A DNA stretch of 9,688 nucleotides from Lachnospiraceae bacterium (GCA_004556655.1 SFGF01000098.1:1-9688), one strand, 5' to 3'; numbered from the stretch's first letter, positions 1 to 6,679 are shown. The notes: a model not told the origin generated them from the letters alone. A program made the numbers and translations.

Positions 1-98
1 AGGAACAGGATTCCTTATATTTTGGGTGTTTTTTGAAAGTTGTGTATATTCAATACAACAGATTTAGCGTTTTGTGGATAAGACTGCGGAAACTCAAG
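1..98 (+). repeat. Left arm of a 98-bp inverted repeat bracketing the window
   Basis: Positions 1-98 match the reverse complement of 9590-9687 at 91 of 98 positions with no gaps (mismatches at 23, 27, 28, 55, 68, 70 and 71, six of them transitions). The outer end is itself a short palindrome: with one more outer A, as in the right arm, it reads AAGGAACAGGATTCCTT. Inside the arm lie TTGTGTATA (40-48) and TTGTGGATA (72-80); the latter, read on the minus strand at 73-81, is TTATCCACA, the consensus DnaA box. Identity stops abruptly after 98. The arm may continue outside the window. It could be a mobile-element end, a dispersed non-coding repeat present in two opposite copies, or a recombination site; no transposase lies between the arms. 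Confidence 0.9.
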
Positions 99-110
99 TG
101 TAATTTGCTC

Positions 111-139
111 TTGCGCTAAAGTGAAAAGTTGTGTATACT
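111..139 (+). promoter_or_regulatory. Candidate sigma-70-type promoter for the dehydrogenase/antiporter unit
   Basis: TTGCGC (111-116) and TATACT (134-139) are separated by 17 bp, giving a plausible housekeeping promoter with a moderate -35 and a good -10. A start near 146 would put the hairpin at 148-179 at the very 5' end of the transcript. The -10 overlaps another TTGTGTATA copy (129-137), like those in the inverted repeat, so the element boundary and the promoter may be linked. Confidence 0.45.
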
Positions 140-147
140 AAAACAGG

Positions 148-179
148 TGTCTGGCACAGGTTTTTAACCGTGCCAGACA
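148..179 (+). other. Strong hairpin in the leader of the dehydrogenase gene
   Basis: TGTCTGGCAC (148-157) pairs perfectly with GTGCCAGACA (170-179). Inside, GGTT (159-162) pairs with AACC (166-169) around a TTT loop, leaving A158 as a bulge. It is followed by AAAATTTT rather than a run of T, so it is a poor intrinsic terminator on the plus strand. It could be an RNA-stabilising 5' hairpin, a protein-binding dyad, or a REP-like palindrome of the kind mobilised by Y1 (RAYT) transposases. The sequence alone does not choose between these. Confidence 0.7.
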
Positions 180-210
180 AAATTTTGAGATCAGAAAAGA
201 AGGATTATAT

Positions 211-1383
211 ATGAAAGTAGGAATACTAAAAGACATTAAAGTAGGAGAATATCGTGTAATCGCCACACCCGCTGAAGTTGCAGTCCTGGTGTCTGACGGT
301 CATGATGTAAAAGTACAAAAGGGAGCCGGAGAGCGAGCAGGATTTGAAGATGAGGCTTATGCGGCAGAGGGGGCTATTCTTGTAGATTCTGCGAAAGAAA
401 TTTATGATACCTGTGAATTTGTCGCAAAGGTGAAGGAGTTCGAGCCGTCTGAATATGATATGCTCAGAGAAAATCAGATTGTATTTACCTGTATCCATCC
501 TGCTGCCCATGAAGAAGAGGTACAGGCGCTGCTGGATCACAAGGTTATTGCTTTTACCGCAGAGGATTCTCACCGTTACGGATCACCTAATTGTGAAGCT
601 GCCGGAAAACAGGGTGCACTGATGGGTTTGGAGTCCATGCTTACGATCAACGGAGGAAAAGGAAAGTTTGTCAGTGGTCTTGGGGCTGCTCCCGGAATGA
701 ATGTATTGATTCTGGGTGGCGGAACTGTGGGAAGAGCCGCTTTATCTGTACTTCATGCGCTGGGAGCCTGGGTAACAGTTGCCGATATTAACATCGGTAC
801 ACTGCGCTCTCTGCAGAATCAGTATAAGGAAAGCATCAACACTATGATTTCTACAAAATACAACATTAAAAAGATACTGCCCCAGACAGATATGGTTTTA
901 AACTGTGTGAAATGGCCAAAAGGCTGCAATGATTTCCTGATTGACCGGGAAATGCTGAAGCTTATGGAAAAAGGTTCTGTTATTGTAGATATCAGCAATG
1001 ATGAAAATGGTGCCATTGAATCTTTCCACGAAACAACACATGAAAATCCAAGATATATTGAAGAGGGAATCGTACATTACTGTGTAAGCAATATTCCGGG
1101 CACCATTGCAAATTCCACATCTGTGGCTTATGCAGCTTCTGTATTACCGCATTTTCGCAGTATCTTGAATAACGGTGTTGCTGCAGCCTGTGCGAAGGAT
1201 GGTTTCCTGCGCAGAAGTCTGACTACATATAAGGGATATCTGACACATGAAGAGACAAGCGCTCTCCAGAATCGTCCATGGATCCGTCCGGAGGATATCC
1301 TGGGAATCGCTGACCAGAAACTGGACCCGGCACCACCTGCTACTGTGACACGTTCTGAGAATTATATCAGACTGGGAGAGTAA
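211..1383 (+). CDS. ald: Alanine dehydrogenase-family NAD-dependent oxidoreductase
   Basis: 390 residues, close to the family's ~370. Alanine dehydrogenase reversibly converts L-alanine, NAD+ and water to pyruvate, ammonium and NADH in the cytosol. Family residues visible here are R15 in the N-terminal GEYRV, K75 in KVKE and H96 in IHPAAH, which bind or activate substrate. The Rossmann motif GGGTVG is at 169-174 with acidic D192 for the NAD ribose, then VDISNDENG (259-267) carrying D264, and VHYCVSNIPG (288-297). The start is supported by AGAAGG 7-8 bp upstream. Two oddities: the segment around residues 117-135 is about six residues shorter than in standard enzymes and has NCEAAG where they have MSEVAG, a substrate-side region; and there is a C-terminal tail of roughly 40 residues. 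The family is firm; alanine as the true substrate is less sure. It is followed by an NhaC antiporter gene, probably in one operon. Confidence 0.85.
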   Translation: MKVGILKDIKVGEYRVIATPAEVAVLVSDGHDVKVQKGAGERAGFEDEAYAAEGAILVDSAKEIYDTCEFVAKVKEFEPSEYDMLRENQIVFTCIHPAAHEEEVQALLDHKVIAFTAEDSHRYGSPNCEAAGKQGALMGLESMLTINGGKGKFVSGLGAAPGMNVLILGGGTVGRAALSVLHALGAWVTVADINIGTLRSLQNQYKESINTMISTKYNIKKILPQTDMVLNCVKWPKGCNDFLIDREMLKLMEKGSVIVDISNDENGAIESFHETTHENPRYIEEGIVHYCVSNIPGTIANSTSVAYAASVLPHFRSILNNGVAAACAKDGFLRRSLTTYKGYLTHEETSALQNRPWIRPEDILGIADQKLDPAPPATVTRSENYIRLGE

Positions 1384-1427
1384 ACCCAGCCTGCTATATG
1401 CTCCGTAAGGATGCAATATAAAATTTT

Positions 1428-1456
1428 GCCTTTTCCTCACAATCCCGGAAAAAGGC
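1428..1456 (+). other. Intergenic hairpin between the dehydrogenase and antiporter genes
   Basis: GCCTTTTCC (1428-1436) pairs with GGAAAAAGGC (1447-1456) with one bulged A. There is no T-run after it: the next bases are TTCTCAAGGAGG, the antiporter ribosome binding site (1462-1469). It is therefore more likely a processing or stabilising stem within an operon message than a terminator. I see no convincing promoter in the 95-bp gap. Confidence 0.4.
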
Positions 1457-1478
1457 TTCTCAAGGAGGGAGGAAGATT

Positions 1479-2879
1479 ATGGAAACAATGGGATTTATTT
1501 CAATTATTCCTGCAGTTCTGGCAATTGTTTTGTCATTTGCTACCAAGAATACGATTGTATCACTGGTAATTGCCTGTATCGCAGGAACGTTGCTGGCAGG
1601 ACAGGGAATTATGGGATTTCCGACGCTGCTGAAAGAAAGTCTGGGAACCACAAGTTTTTCCTGGGTTATGCTCCTGAATACGTTTATCGGAATTCTGGTT
1701 GCATATTTCCAGAAAACAGGTGCGATTCAAGGATTTTCCCAGAAAGTACATGACAAAAATCTGAGCCGGAGAGGTGCACAGCTGATGGCATGGATTCTTG
1801 GTATTTTTATTTACTTTAGTGATTCTTTTAGTCCACTGTTCGTAGGTTCAACTATGAGAAGTATCACGGATAAAGCAAAAATTTCCCGTGAGAAACTGGC
1901 TTATATTGCGGATTCTACGTCTGCTCCGGTCAGTGTACTGATGCCGATCACAGGATGGGCAGCTTACCTGATGGGACTGGCTGTGGGAGTTGGATGTATC
2001 GCTACGGAAGAAGATGCGTCTGTTCTGTTTTTAAAAGCGATTCCATTTAACTTCTACGCGTTGTTTGCGGTTCTTTTTGTAGGATTGATCGCAATCGGAA
2101 TTGTGCCGGATTTCGGACCGATGAAAAAGGCAGAGAAGCGGGCCATGGAAGAGGGAAAAGTACTTCGTGACGGTGCTACTCCTCTGATTGGTAAAGAATT
2201 GACAGAGATGCAGCCGTATCCGGGAATCAAGATTCGTGTATTTTTGAACTTTATTCTGCCGGTTCTTATGATCGTAAGTATTGCTATCACAACTTATATT
2301 TCCATGAAATCTGCAAAGACTATGGAAGCATTTCTTTTTGTTCTGATCTTTATGAGTATCAGTATGATGATTCAGGGAATTCCTTTTAAAGAGGTTATGA
2401 ATACACTGACTGACGGTGTAAAAGGTGCAATCCCGGCAGTTATGCTTCTGGCACTTGCATATTCCGTAAATGGTCTGAGTTCACAGATGGGAACAGCAAA
2501 TTATATTATTTCTCTGACAGAAAATTTTCTGACTCCTCATATGTTGCCGGCGATCATTTTCCTGGTATCCGCGATCATGGCATTTGCCACCGGTTCCTCC
2601 TGGGGAACATTTGCAATCTGTATGCCGATTGCACTGCCGCTGGCATTCAGTTTTACGAATAATCAGATGTCAATTCTGATCGTTGCAAGTTTTGCCGCTG
2701 TAGCAGGAGGTGGTGTATTTGGAGATCATTGTTCTCCACTTTCTGATACGACAGTATTGTCCTCCACAGGAGCCGCAGCTGACCATATTGACCATGTAAA
2801 GACGCAGCTGCCATACGCACTGGTATGTGGGGCTCTGGCACTGGTGGCTTATCTGGTTGTTGGATTTATGTTTGTATAG
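1479..2879 (+). CDS. nhaC: NhaC-family Na+/H+ antiporter
   Basis: 466 residues, very hydrophobic, about 10-12 membrane spans, cytoplasmic membrane. Family signatures are clear: FSDSFSPLFVGSTMR (113-127), the IADSTSAP...MPITGW block (143-160), FATGSSWGTFAICMP (369-383) and GDHCSPLSDTTVLSS (415-429) followed by HIDHVKTQLPYA (436-447). The GDHCSPxSDTT block is typical of NhaC and relatives such as the malate/lactate antiporter MleN. A charged cytoplasmic loop lies at about 211-250. A strong AAGGAGGG (1462-1469) sits 9 bp before the ATG. The gene ends in a strong terminator, so it closes the unit that starts with the dehydrogenase gene. Members of this family can exchange Na+/H+ or organic anions and amino acids; the neighbour hints at a substrate linked to alanine-type metabolism, which is inference. 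Confidence 0.88.
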   Translation: METMGFISIIPAVLAIVLSFATKNTIVSLVIACIAGTLLAGQGIMGFPTLLKESLGTTSFSWVMLLNTFIGILVAYFQKTGAIQGFSQKVHDKNLSRRGAQLMAWILGIFIYFSDSFSPLFVGSTMRSITDKAKISREKLAYIADSTSAPVSVLMPITGWAAYLMGLAVGVGCIATEEDASVLFLKAIPFNFYALFAVLFVGLIAIGIVPDFGPMKKAEKRAMEEGKVLRDGATPLIGKELTEMQPYPGIKIRVFLNFILPVLMIVSIAITTYISMKSAKTMEAFLFVLIFMSISMMIQGIPFKEVMNTLTDGVKGAIPAVMLLALAYSVNGLSSQMGTANYIISLTENFLTPHMLPAIIFLVSAIMAFATGSSWGTFAICMPIALPLAFSFTNNQMSILIVASFAAVAGGGVFGDHCSPLSDTTVLSSTGAAADHIDHVKTQLPYALVCGALALVAYLVVGFMFV

Positions 2880-2896
2880 AAGAAAATAAGTCAATA

Positions 2897-2955
2897 AAAA
2901 GGATTTCAGAATATTAGAAGATCAAGGAGATTTTCTAATGTACTGAAATCCTTTT
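2897..2955. terminator. Two-way intrinsic terminator between convergent genes
   Basis: AAAAGGATTTCAG (2897-2909) is a perfect 13-bp inverted repeat with CTGAAATCCTTTT (2943-2955). The loop contains a second stem, ATTAGAA (2913-2919) with TTCTAAT (2933-2939). The arms supply a T-run on each strand, so it can end both the antiporter transcript (plus) and the GH4 transcript (minus), whose stop codon starts only 5 bp away at 2960-2962. Confidence 0.88.
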
Positions 2956-2959
2956 GTTA

Positions 2960-4426
2960 TTATACAGTAATTTTTCTCTGTTCTTTTTCAGCAGCAACTT
3001 CTTCCACAGTCTTTTCCTGCAGTCTGACTGCTCCCCGATATCCTTCTTTTACCGGAATCAAATCCGGGCGTTTCAGGTTTTCTTTGGCCTGGGCGATGGC
3101 TTCTTTGTATTGAGGCAGCCATTGCTCCTGGGCTACCAGCATTTCATCAATCATCTGCCAGATTTCCGGTGGATTGCATACTGCTCCTGTCAGCGGATCC
3201 ATCAGTGCTGCCTGTTTTAAGAGATTGACATCTCCGGCTACTGCAGCTTCCACAGACAGTTTCTGTACCCAGATGGACTGAGAGCATACGGCAGCACATC
3301 CCAGAGGAAGATCACCTACTTTGGGAACACTGATACCGTTGCCGTCCACGTAACAGGGAACTTCGACAACAGATTCAGACGGAAGGTTGGTAATGCAGCC
3401 TTCGTTCATTACGTTAAAATGTCCTCGATATTTTCTTCCGGTCTCCAGAGATTCTATAATGTAAGAACAATGTTCTTTGCCTCTCTCGGAACCGTCCAGT
3501 TTCTTAGGAGGTTCTGCGAGAATTTGCGGGAAGTCGGTATCGAACCAGTTCCTGGATTCTCTGGTTACGCGAAGATAACCGCCTGTCTCTCCGTTGATCC
3601 AGCTGTCAAGATTGATCCAATCCTTGATCTCCTCCGGACGTTTACGATACCATGCCACATATTCGGAAAGATGACCATTGGATTCTGTAGAATAATAACC
3701 AAAACGCTTTAAAATATCGATCCGGACTTTTTCTTCTTCTCTGAACTTTTCATGAGTTTCAAATCCGGGCAGAATCTGATCCAGCATTTCTTTTCCACGA
3801 TGTTTTACGGAAATATACCATGTCTGATGATTGATCCCGGCACAAGTAATATCCAGTTCCTCTCTGGGAATCCCCAGAACCTCGGCAATCTGCATTTCTC
3901 CGTGGATCTCTCCATGGCATAGACCGATCGTTTTGACACCGCCATATTTGTTGCAGGCCCAGGTAGCCATGGCATTCGGATTAGAATAATTTAACATAAT
4001 AGCACCCGGTTCCGCCACTTCCCGGATATCTTTGCAAAAATCCAGTAATGCAGCGATGACTCTTTGACCGTACATGATACCTCCGGTACACAAAGTATCA
4101 CCAACACATTGATCCACGCCGTATTTTAAAGGGATTTCGATATCTGTCTCAAAACCTTCCAGTCCGCCGATGCGTACACAATTGATGATATATCTGGCAT
4201 TGCGGAAAGCTTCTCGTCTGTCGGTTGTGGCCTGAATTGTAATGTTGATTCCGTTGGCATCCAGATCCCGCTGGCACAGCTGACGGGTGCGTTCCAGATT
4301 TTCCGGATTGATATCTGTGAAAGCAATCTCGATATCATGAAATTCCGGTACAGACAAAATATCTGTAAAAAGTGTCCGGGCAAAGACAAGACTGCCCGCA
4401 CCGATAAATGCAATTTTAAAACTCAT
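2960..4426 (-). CDS. GH4-family NAD- and metal-dependent alpha-glycosidase (MelA-like)
   Basis: 488 residues; MelA-type enzymes have about 450. GH4 enzymes cleave glycosides by an unusual route: NAD+ transiently oxidises C3 of the sugar, followed by elimination, and they need Mn2+ and reducing conditions. Seen here: N-terminal dinucleotide site GAGS (9-12), acidic D38, NYSNPNA (146-152), CHGE (170-173) whose Cys is a metal ligand, and GINH (197-200) with the second ligand H200. Much of the chain follows E. coli MelA as I recall it, for example GDTLCTGGIM, VEVPCYVDGNGI and the MDPLTGAV region. The motif after the Cys differs: alpha-galactosidases have CHSV, whereas CHGx is linked with alpha-glucosidases such as Thermotoga AglA. 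So the sugar could be an alpha-glucoside or alpha-galactoside. The motif is not that of the phospho-glycosidases. ACCTCCG (4436-4442, minus-strand CGGAGGT) sets the start. It is divergent from an AraC regulator. Confidence 0.9.
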   Translation of the reverse strand: MSFKIAFIGAGSLVFARTLFTDILSVPEFHDIEIAFTDINPENLERTRQLCQRDLDANGINITIQATTDRREAFRNARYIINCVRIGGLEGFETDIEIPLKYGVDQCVGDTLCTGGIMYGQRVIAALLDFCKDIREVAEPGAIMLNYSNPNAMATWACNKYGGVKTIGLCHGEIHGEMQIAEVLGIPREELDITCAGINHQTWYISVKHRGKEMLDQILPGFETHEKFREEEKVRIDILKRFGYYSTESNGHLSEYVAWYRKRPEEIKDWINLDSWINGETGGYLRVTRESRNWFDTDFPQILAEPPKKLDGSERGKEHCSYIIESLETGRKYRGHFNVMNEGCITNLPSESVVEVPCYVDGNGISVPKVGDLPLGCAAVCSQSIWVQKLSVEAAVAGDVNLLKQAALMDPLTGAVCNPPEIWQMIDEMLVAQEQWLPQYKEAIAQAKENLKRPDLIPVKEGYRGAVRLQEKTVEEVAAEKEQRKITV

Positions 4427-4456
4427 TATCTATATACCTCCGTTATATTTTTTCTT

Positions 4457-4505
4457 ATTGTAGAATACTTTAAAAAATTGTGTGACAAGTATTCTCAGAT
4501 ATAAT
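4457..4505. promoter_or_regulatory. Divergent promoter region for the GH4 and AraC genes
   Basis: For the regulator (plus), TTGTGT (4478-4483) and a perfect TATAAT (4500-4505) are 16 bp apart, with transcription expected from about 4512. For the GH4 gene (minus), TTGTCA (complement of 4483-4488) can pair with TATTCT (complement of 4462-4467) at a short 15-bp spacing, or with TACAAT (complement of 4457-4462) at a long 20-bp spacing. The poor spacing of the GH4 promoter would fit an activator-dependent promoter. The two -35 elements touch, so binding of one polymerase could exclude the other. Confidence 0.5.
4462..4495. promoter_or_regulatory. Perfect 9-bp dyad, probable operator
   Basis: AGAATACTT (4462-4470) and AAGTATTCT (4487-4495) are exact reverse complements separated by 16 bp, with half-site centres 25 bp apart. 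The left half overlaps the likely GH4 -10 and the right half lies between the regulator's -35 and -10. The obvious candidate ligand is the neighbouring AraC protein, although AraC sites are more often direct repeats, so another dimeric regulator is possible. Confidence 0.55.
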
Positions 4506-4586
4506 AAAAAATGCAAGATATTGCCGTATTATTTTTTGAGTGATATGATATATAAAAGGTACGATTCACAGCCTAAAGTTTTGTCC

Positions 4587-4595
4587 GGAAAGGAG
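4587..4595 (+). promoter_or_regulatory. Ribosome binding site that fixes the AraC-gene start
   Basis: GGAAAGGAG lies 6 bp before ATG 4602. In-frame upstream start codons exist from 4482, but 4482 lies inside the candidate promoter and none has a comparable site, so the 4602 start is preferred. Confidence 0.75.
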
Positions 4596-4601
4596 TTTGC
4601 C

Positions 4602-5519
4602 ATGCATCTGATGTCTTCAAATTGTCATTATCCGTTTGTGTCTGCTTTTTATGCTCTTCGACTGTCTGAGTTTCATATGGATTTCCACAAGCATAAAGGA
4701 TTGGAGATTATGTATGTAACAAAGGGAAGTTGTACGGTTTTTCTGGAAGACAGTTCTGTTCAACTGTCACAGCGAGAATTTATTTTTGTGGATTCGCAGG
4801 TCAGTCATCGGCTTTTTGTGACACCTGATCAGCCTTGTTCGCTTCTGAATCTTGAATTTTTCTGTCAGGAAAAAGAAAATGGTCAGGATTTGAGAGAGCT
4901 TGCTGCCAATTGTCCGGAATTTGTGGACTTATGCCGAAGCAGTAAAGCTTATCATACAGGAACAGATACACGGAATCTGGGATATGCTTTAAAAGATTTG
5001 ATCAGCCAGATGGAAAATAAAGGAGAGGATGATCCCTATCTGCGCCGTTTGCTGTTTTTTCGCTTTCTGATAGAACTTTCAAAATGTATTCGAACAGATG
5101 GTTCATCCGCAGGGCTTTCTTATCTGAGGCGGGCTTGTACGTATATCAGTGATCATCTGACGGAAGATCTTCGAGTGCCGGATATTGCAGTGTATGCGGG
5201 CGTGAATAAATCTTATCTGCAGTCACTGTTTCGAAATAGATTGGATACTACCGTAACTGACTATATCAATAAAAAACGATTGGAACAGGCGGCATTTTTG
5301 TTGACCAATAGTTCAGCAAGTATCACAGATATTGGTTTTTCCTGTGGATATAACAGCAGACAGCATTTTGGTCATACTTTTGAAAAGTTTTACGGATGCA
5401 GCCCCAGGGCTTACCGGCAGCTGCACCGTACATCACTGTCACCTTCCACAGGGAATGCGCAGCATGTGATTGAAGAAGATGGTACCGTTCGGAAAGAAAT
5501 ACTGGAGTCTGGTTCCTGA
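4602..5519 (+). CDS. AraC-family transcriptional regulator
   Basis: 305 residues from ATG 4602. The N-terminal ~90 residues form a cupin-like sensor: HKHKGLEIMYVTKG (29-42), then LSQREFIFVDSQVSHR (55-70), the pattern of AraC-type sugar-binding domains. The C-terminal ~100 residues (about 177-274) hold the double helix-turn-helix: DLRVPDIAVYAGVNKSYLQSLFR in the first half, and ASITDIGFSCGYNS then HFGHTFEKFYGCSPRAYR in the second, the classic family signature. A variable tail of about 30 residues follows. Being divergent from the GH4 gene, it most likely activates that gene when its sugar is present, as MelR or MsmR/RafR do (inference from arrangement). The downstream GNAT gene converges after a 37-bp gap without a clear terminator. 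Confidence 0.9.
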   Translation: MHLMSSNCHYPFVSAFYALRLSEFHMDFHKHKGLEIMYVTKGSCTVFLEDSSVQLSQREFIFVDSQVSHRLFVTPDQPCSLLNLEFFCQEKENGQDLRELAANCPEFVDLCRSSKAYHTGTDTRNLGYALKDLISQMENKGEDDPYLRRLLFFRFLIELSKCIRTDGSSAGLSYLRRACTYISDHLTEDLRVPDIAVYAGVNKSYLQSLFRNRLDTTVTDYINKKRLEQAAFLLTNSSASITDIGFSCGYNSRQHFGHTFEKFYGCSPRAYRQLHRTSLSPSTGNAQHVIEEDGTVRKEILESGS

Positions 5520-5556
5520 AATATTTATTCAGTCCCCAAAAGTCAAAAATATAGCA

Positions 5557-6423
5557 TCATGCGTGTGCCAGGGATGGAATTCTCAGATGTTCTTTCTCAA
5601 TAATTTCAAGGTTTTTGCCTTTTATGAAGAAAGTACAGTCATCTTCATGATATTCTGTCACATGAAAATCTTTTGTTTCCACAGGTGTAAACCCGAGGGT
5701 GACATATTTGATTTCTTTTCCAAAGAAATTGATTACAGTATCCAGATCTGTAATTTTGGAAGAAAACACATTGTGGATAAAAAGATTTTCATTTTCAACT
5801 TCAGCGATTATATATGTATCTGTATCTTTATGGTAATATACATTTTCTTGCATGTATTTTGTTACATAAAACATGATAAGTTCCAAGTTATTTACCATAT
5901 CAAGTCTTCCGTAAAAGATATTTCTCTCTATGGCAGTTATCAACAGTTCCCAATTTTTGGGTTGATCCATAATGAGTTTTCCCAAACAGGATTCTTCCGT
6001 GCAGGAAACATTTTTGGAGTAAAGATATTCCACTGACTTTTGAAATCCGAATCGTGGATAAAATTCAAGGACATTGTCGTTGGCAAATAGATAGATTCCA
6101 TCAGTTTTCTGACTGTAATCTCTGTCAATCCGTTCCATGATTTTACGGATCAGTCCCTGATTTCTATAAGCTTCATCGGTCATAACAGTTCCAAGCTGAA
6201 GAAAATGTCTGACGGTACCGTGAAATATCATATCTGTTTTATTTACAGATACATTGGCAACAACTTTACCATTTATAATGATGGAATAGGGGTTATAATT
6301 GTCACCCCAGAAACCATTTTGATACCAATCTTCAAAATCCAGACCAAACGTTTTAGCAGCCAGTTCGTTAAAACTATGTCGTAAGCTGTCATTGTCTCGA
6401 TAATTACTGATAACGTTGTACAT
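5557..6423 (-). CDS. GNAT-family N-acetyltransferase
   Basis: 288 residues from the ATG at 6421-6423. The acetyl-CoA-binding core is in the N-terminal half: QLGTVMTDEAYRNQGL (76-91), where RNQGL matches the (Q/R)xxGx(G/A) loop and LGTV is the preceding strand, then ANDNVLEFYPRFGF (114-127), a typical motif-B ending in which the FYPRFGF segment closes the site. The C-terminal ~150 residues are not recognisable to me and may be a substrate-binding or second GNAT-like domain. Such enzymes move acetyl from acetyl-CoA to an amine; the substrate cannot be read from sequence. The start is chosen by a strong AAGGAGGG 8 bp upstream; an ATG 24 bp further upstream (6445-6447) has no such site. It is a single-gene unit facing away from the broken MerR gene. 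Confidence 0.85.
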   Translation of the reverse strand: MYNVISNYRDNDSLRHSFNELAAKTFGLDFEDWYQNGFWGDNYNPYSIIINGKVVANVSVNKTDMIFHGTVRHFLQLGTVMTDEAYRNQGLIRKIMERIDRDYSQKTDGIYLFANDNVLEFYPRFGFQKSVEYLYSKNVSCTEESCLGKLIMDQPKNWELLITAIERNIFYGRLDMVNNLELIMFYVTKYMQENVYYHKDTDTYIIAEVENENLFIHNVFSSKITDLDTVINFFGKEIKYVTLGFTPVETKDFHVTEYHEDDCTFFIKGKNLEIIEKEHLRIPSLAHA

Positions 6424-6431
6424 ATAGTTTT

Positions 6432-6439
6432 CCCTCCTT
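6432..6439 (-). promoter_or_regulatory. Ribosome binding site that fixes the GNAT start
   Basis: The minus strand reads AAGGAGGG, 8 bp before the ATG at 6423. The alternative upstream ATG would place this site inside the coding region, so the shorter protein is preferred. Confidence 0.75.
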
Positions 6440-6447
6440 CTTTTCAT

Positions 6448-6489
6448 TAATCATATCTAATCATATCATGGTTGCCTGGCAGCAGTCAC
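6448..6489 (-). promoter_or_regulatory. Candidate GNAT promoter over a 10-bp tandem repeat
   Basis: On the minus strand GTGACT (complement of 6484-6489) and TATGAT (complement of 6460-6465) are 18 bp apart. The -10 lies in an exact tandem duplication of TAATCATATC (6448-6457 and 6458-6467), one helical turn per unit, so the -10-like TATGAT occurs twice, 10 bp apart. The rest of the gap to 6625 shows only a weak ATTTCAT/ATGAAAT dyad (6497-6503, 6513-6519) and nothing else I can name. Confidence 0.4.
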
Positions 6490-6625
6490 CCCGCAAATTT
6501 CATTTTGTTTTTATGAAATAAATGTACAAATGATGGTGGATTAAGTAGTATTGTGTGTGATAAAGTTATATCAGATAGAAGATTCAGAACAGAACGTTAG
6601 TCATCAGTTATCGGTAAAAAAGCTC

Positions 6626-6656
6626 TTGACTCCTACGCAGCGTCATAGTGTACAGT
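6626..6656 (+). promoter_or_regulatory. MerR-type promoter with 19-bp spacer
   Basis: TTGACT (6626-6631) and TACAGT (6651-6656) are separated by 19 bp rather than 17. This overlong spacer is the hallmark of promoters controlled by MerR-family proteins, which untwist the DNA to align both elements. The spacer holds an imperfect dyad, CTACGCAG/CGTCATAG (6633-6648), where the regulator would sit. It directly precedes the broken tipA-like gene, so it was presumably self-regulated. Confidence 0.65.
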
Positions 6657-6679
6657 GGTAAAGGAAGGGAGGGATGAAG

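Noticed and set aside
1428..1456. Terminator between the dehydrogenase and antiporter genes
   Set aside because: The stem is followed by a ribosome binding site and not by a run of T.
2954..3220. Small plus-strand reading frame antisense to the GH4 3' end
   Set aside because: It mirrors conserved GH4 coding sequence, begins inside the terminator arm, and has no domain of its own.
5470..6036. A 188-residue plus-strand reading frame overlapping the AraC 3' end and the GNAT gene
   Set aside because: It lies antisense to a well-supported GNAT gene, has no ribosome binding site at its start, and its protein is rich in Phe, Ile and Cys with no recognisable domain.
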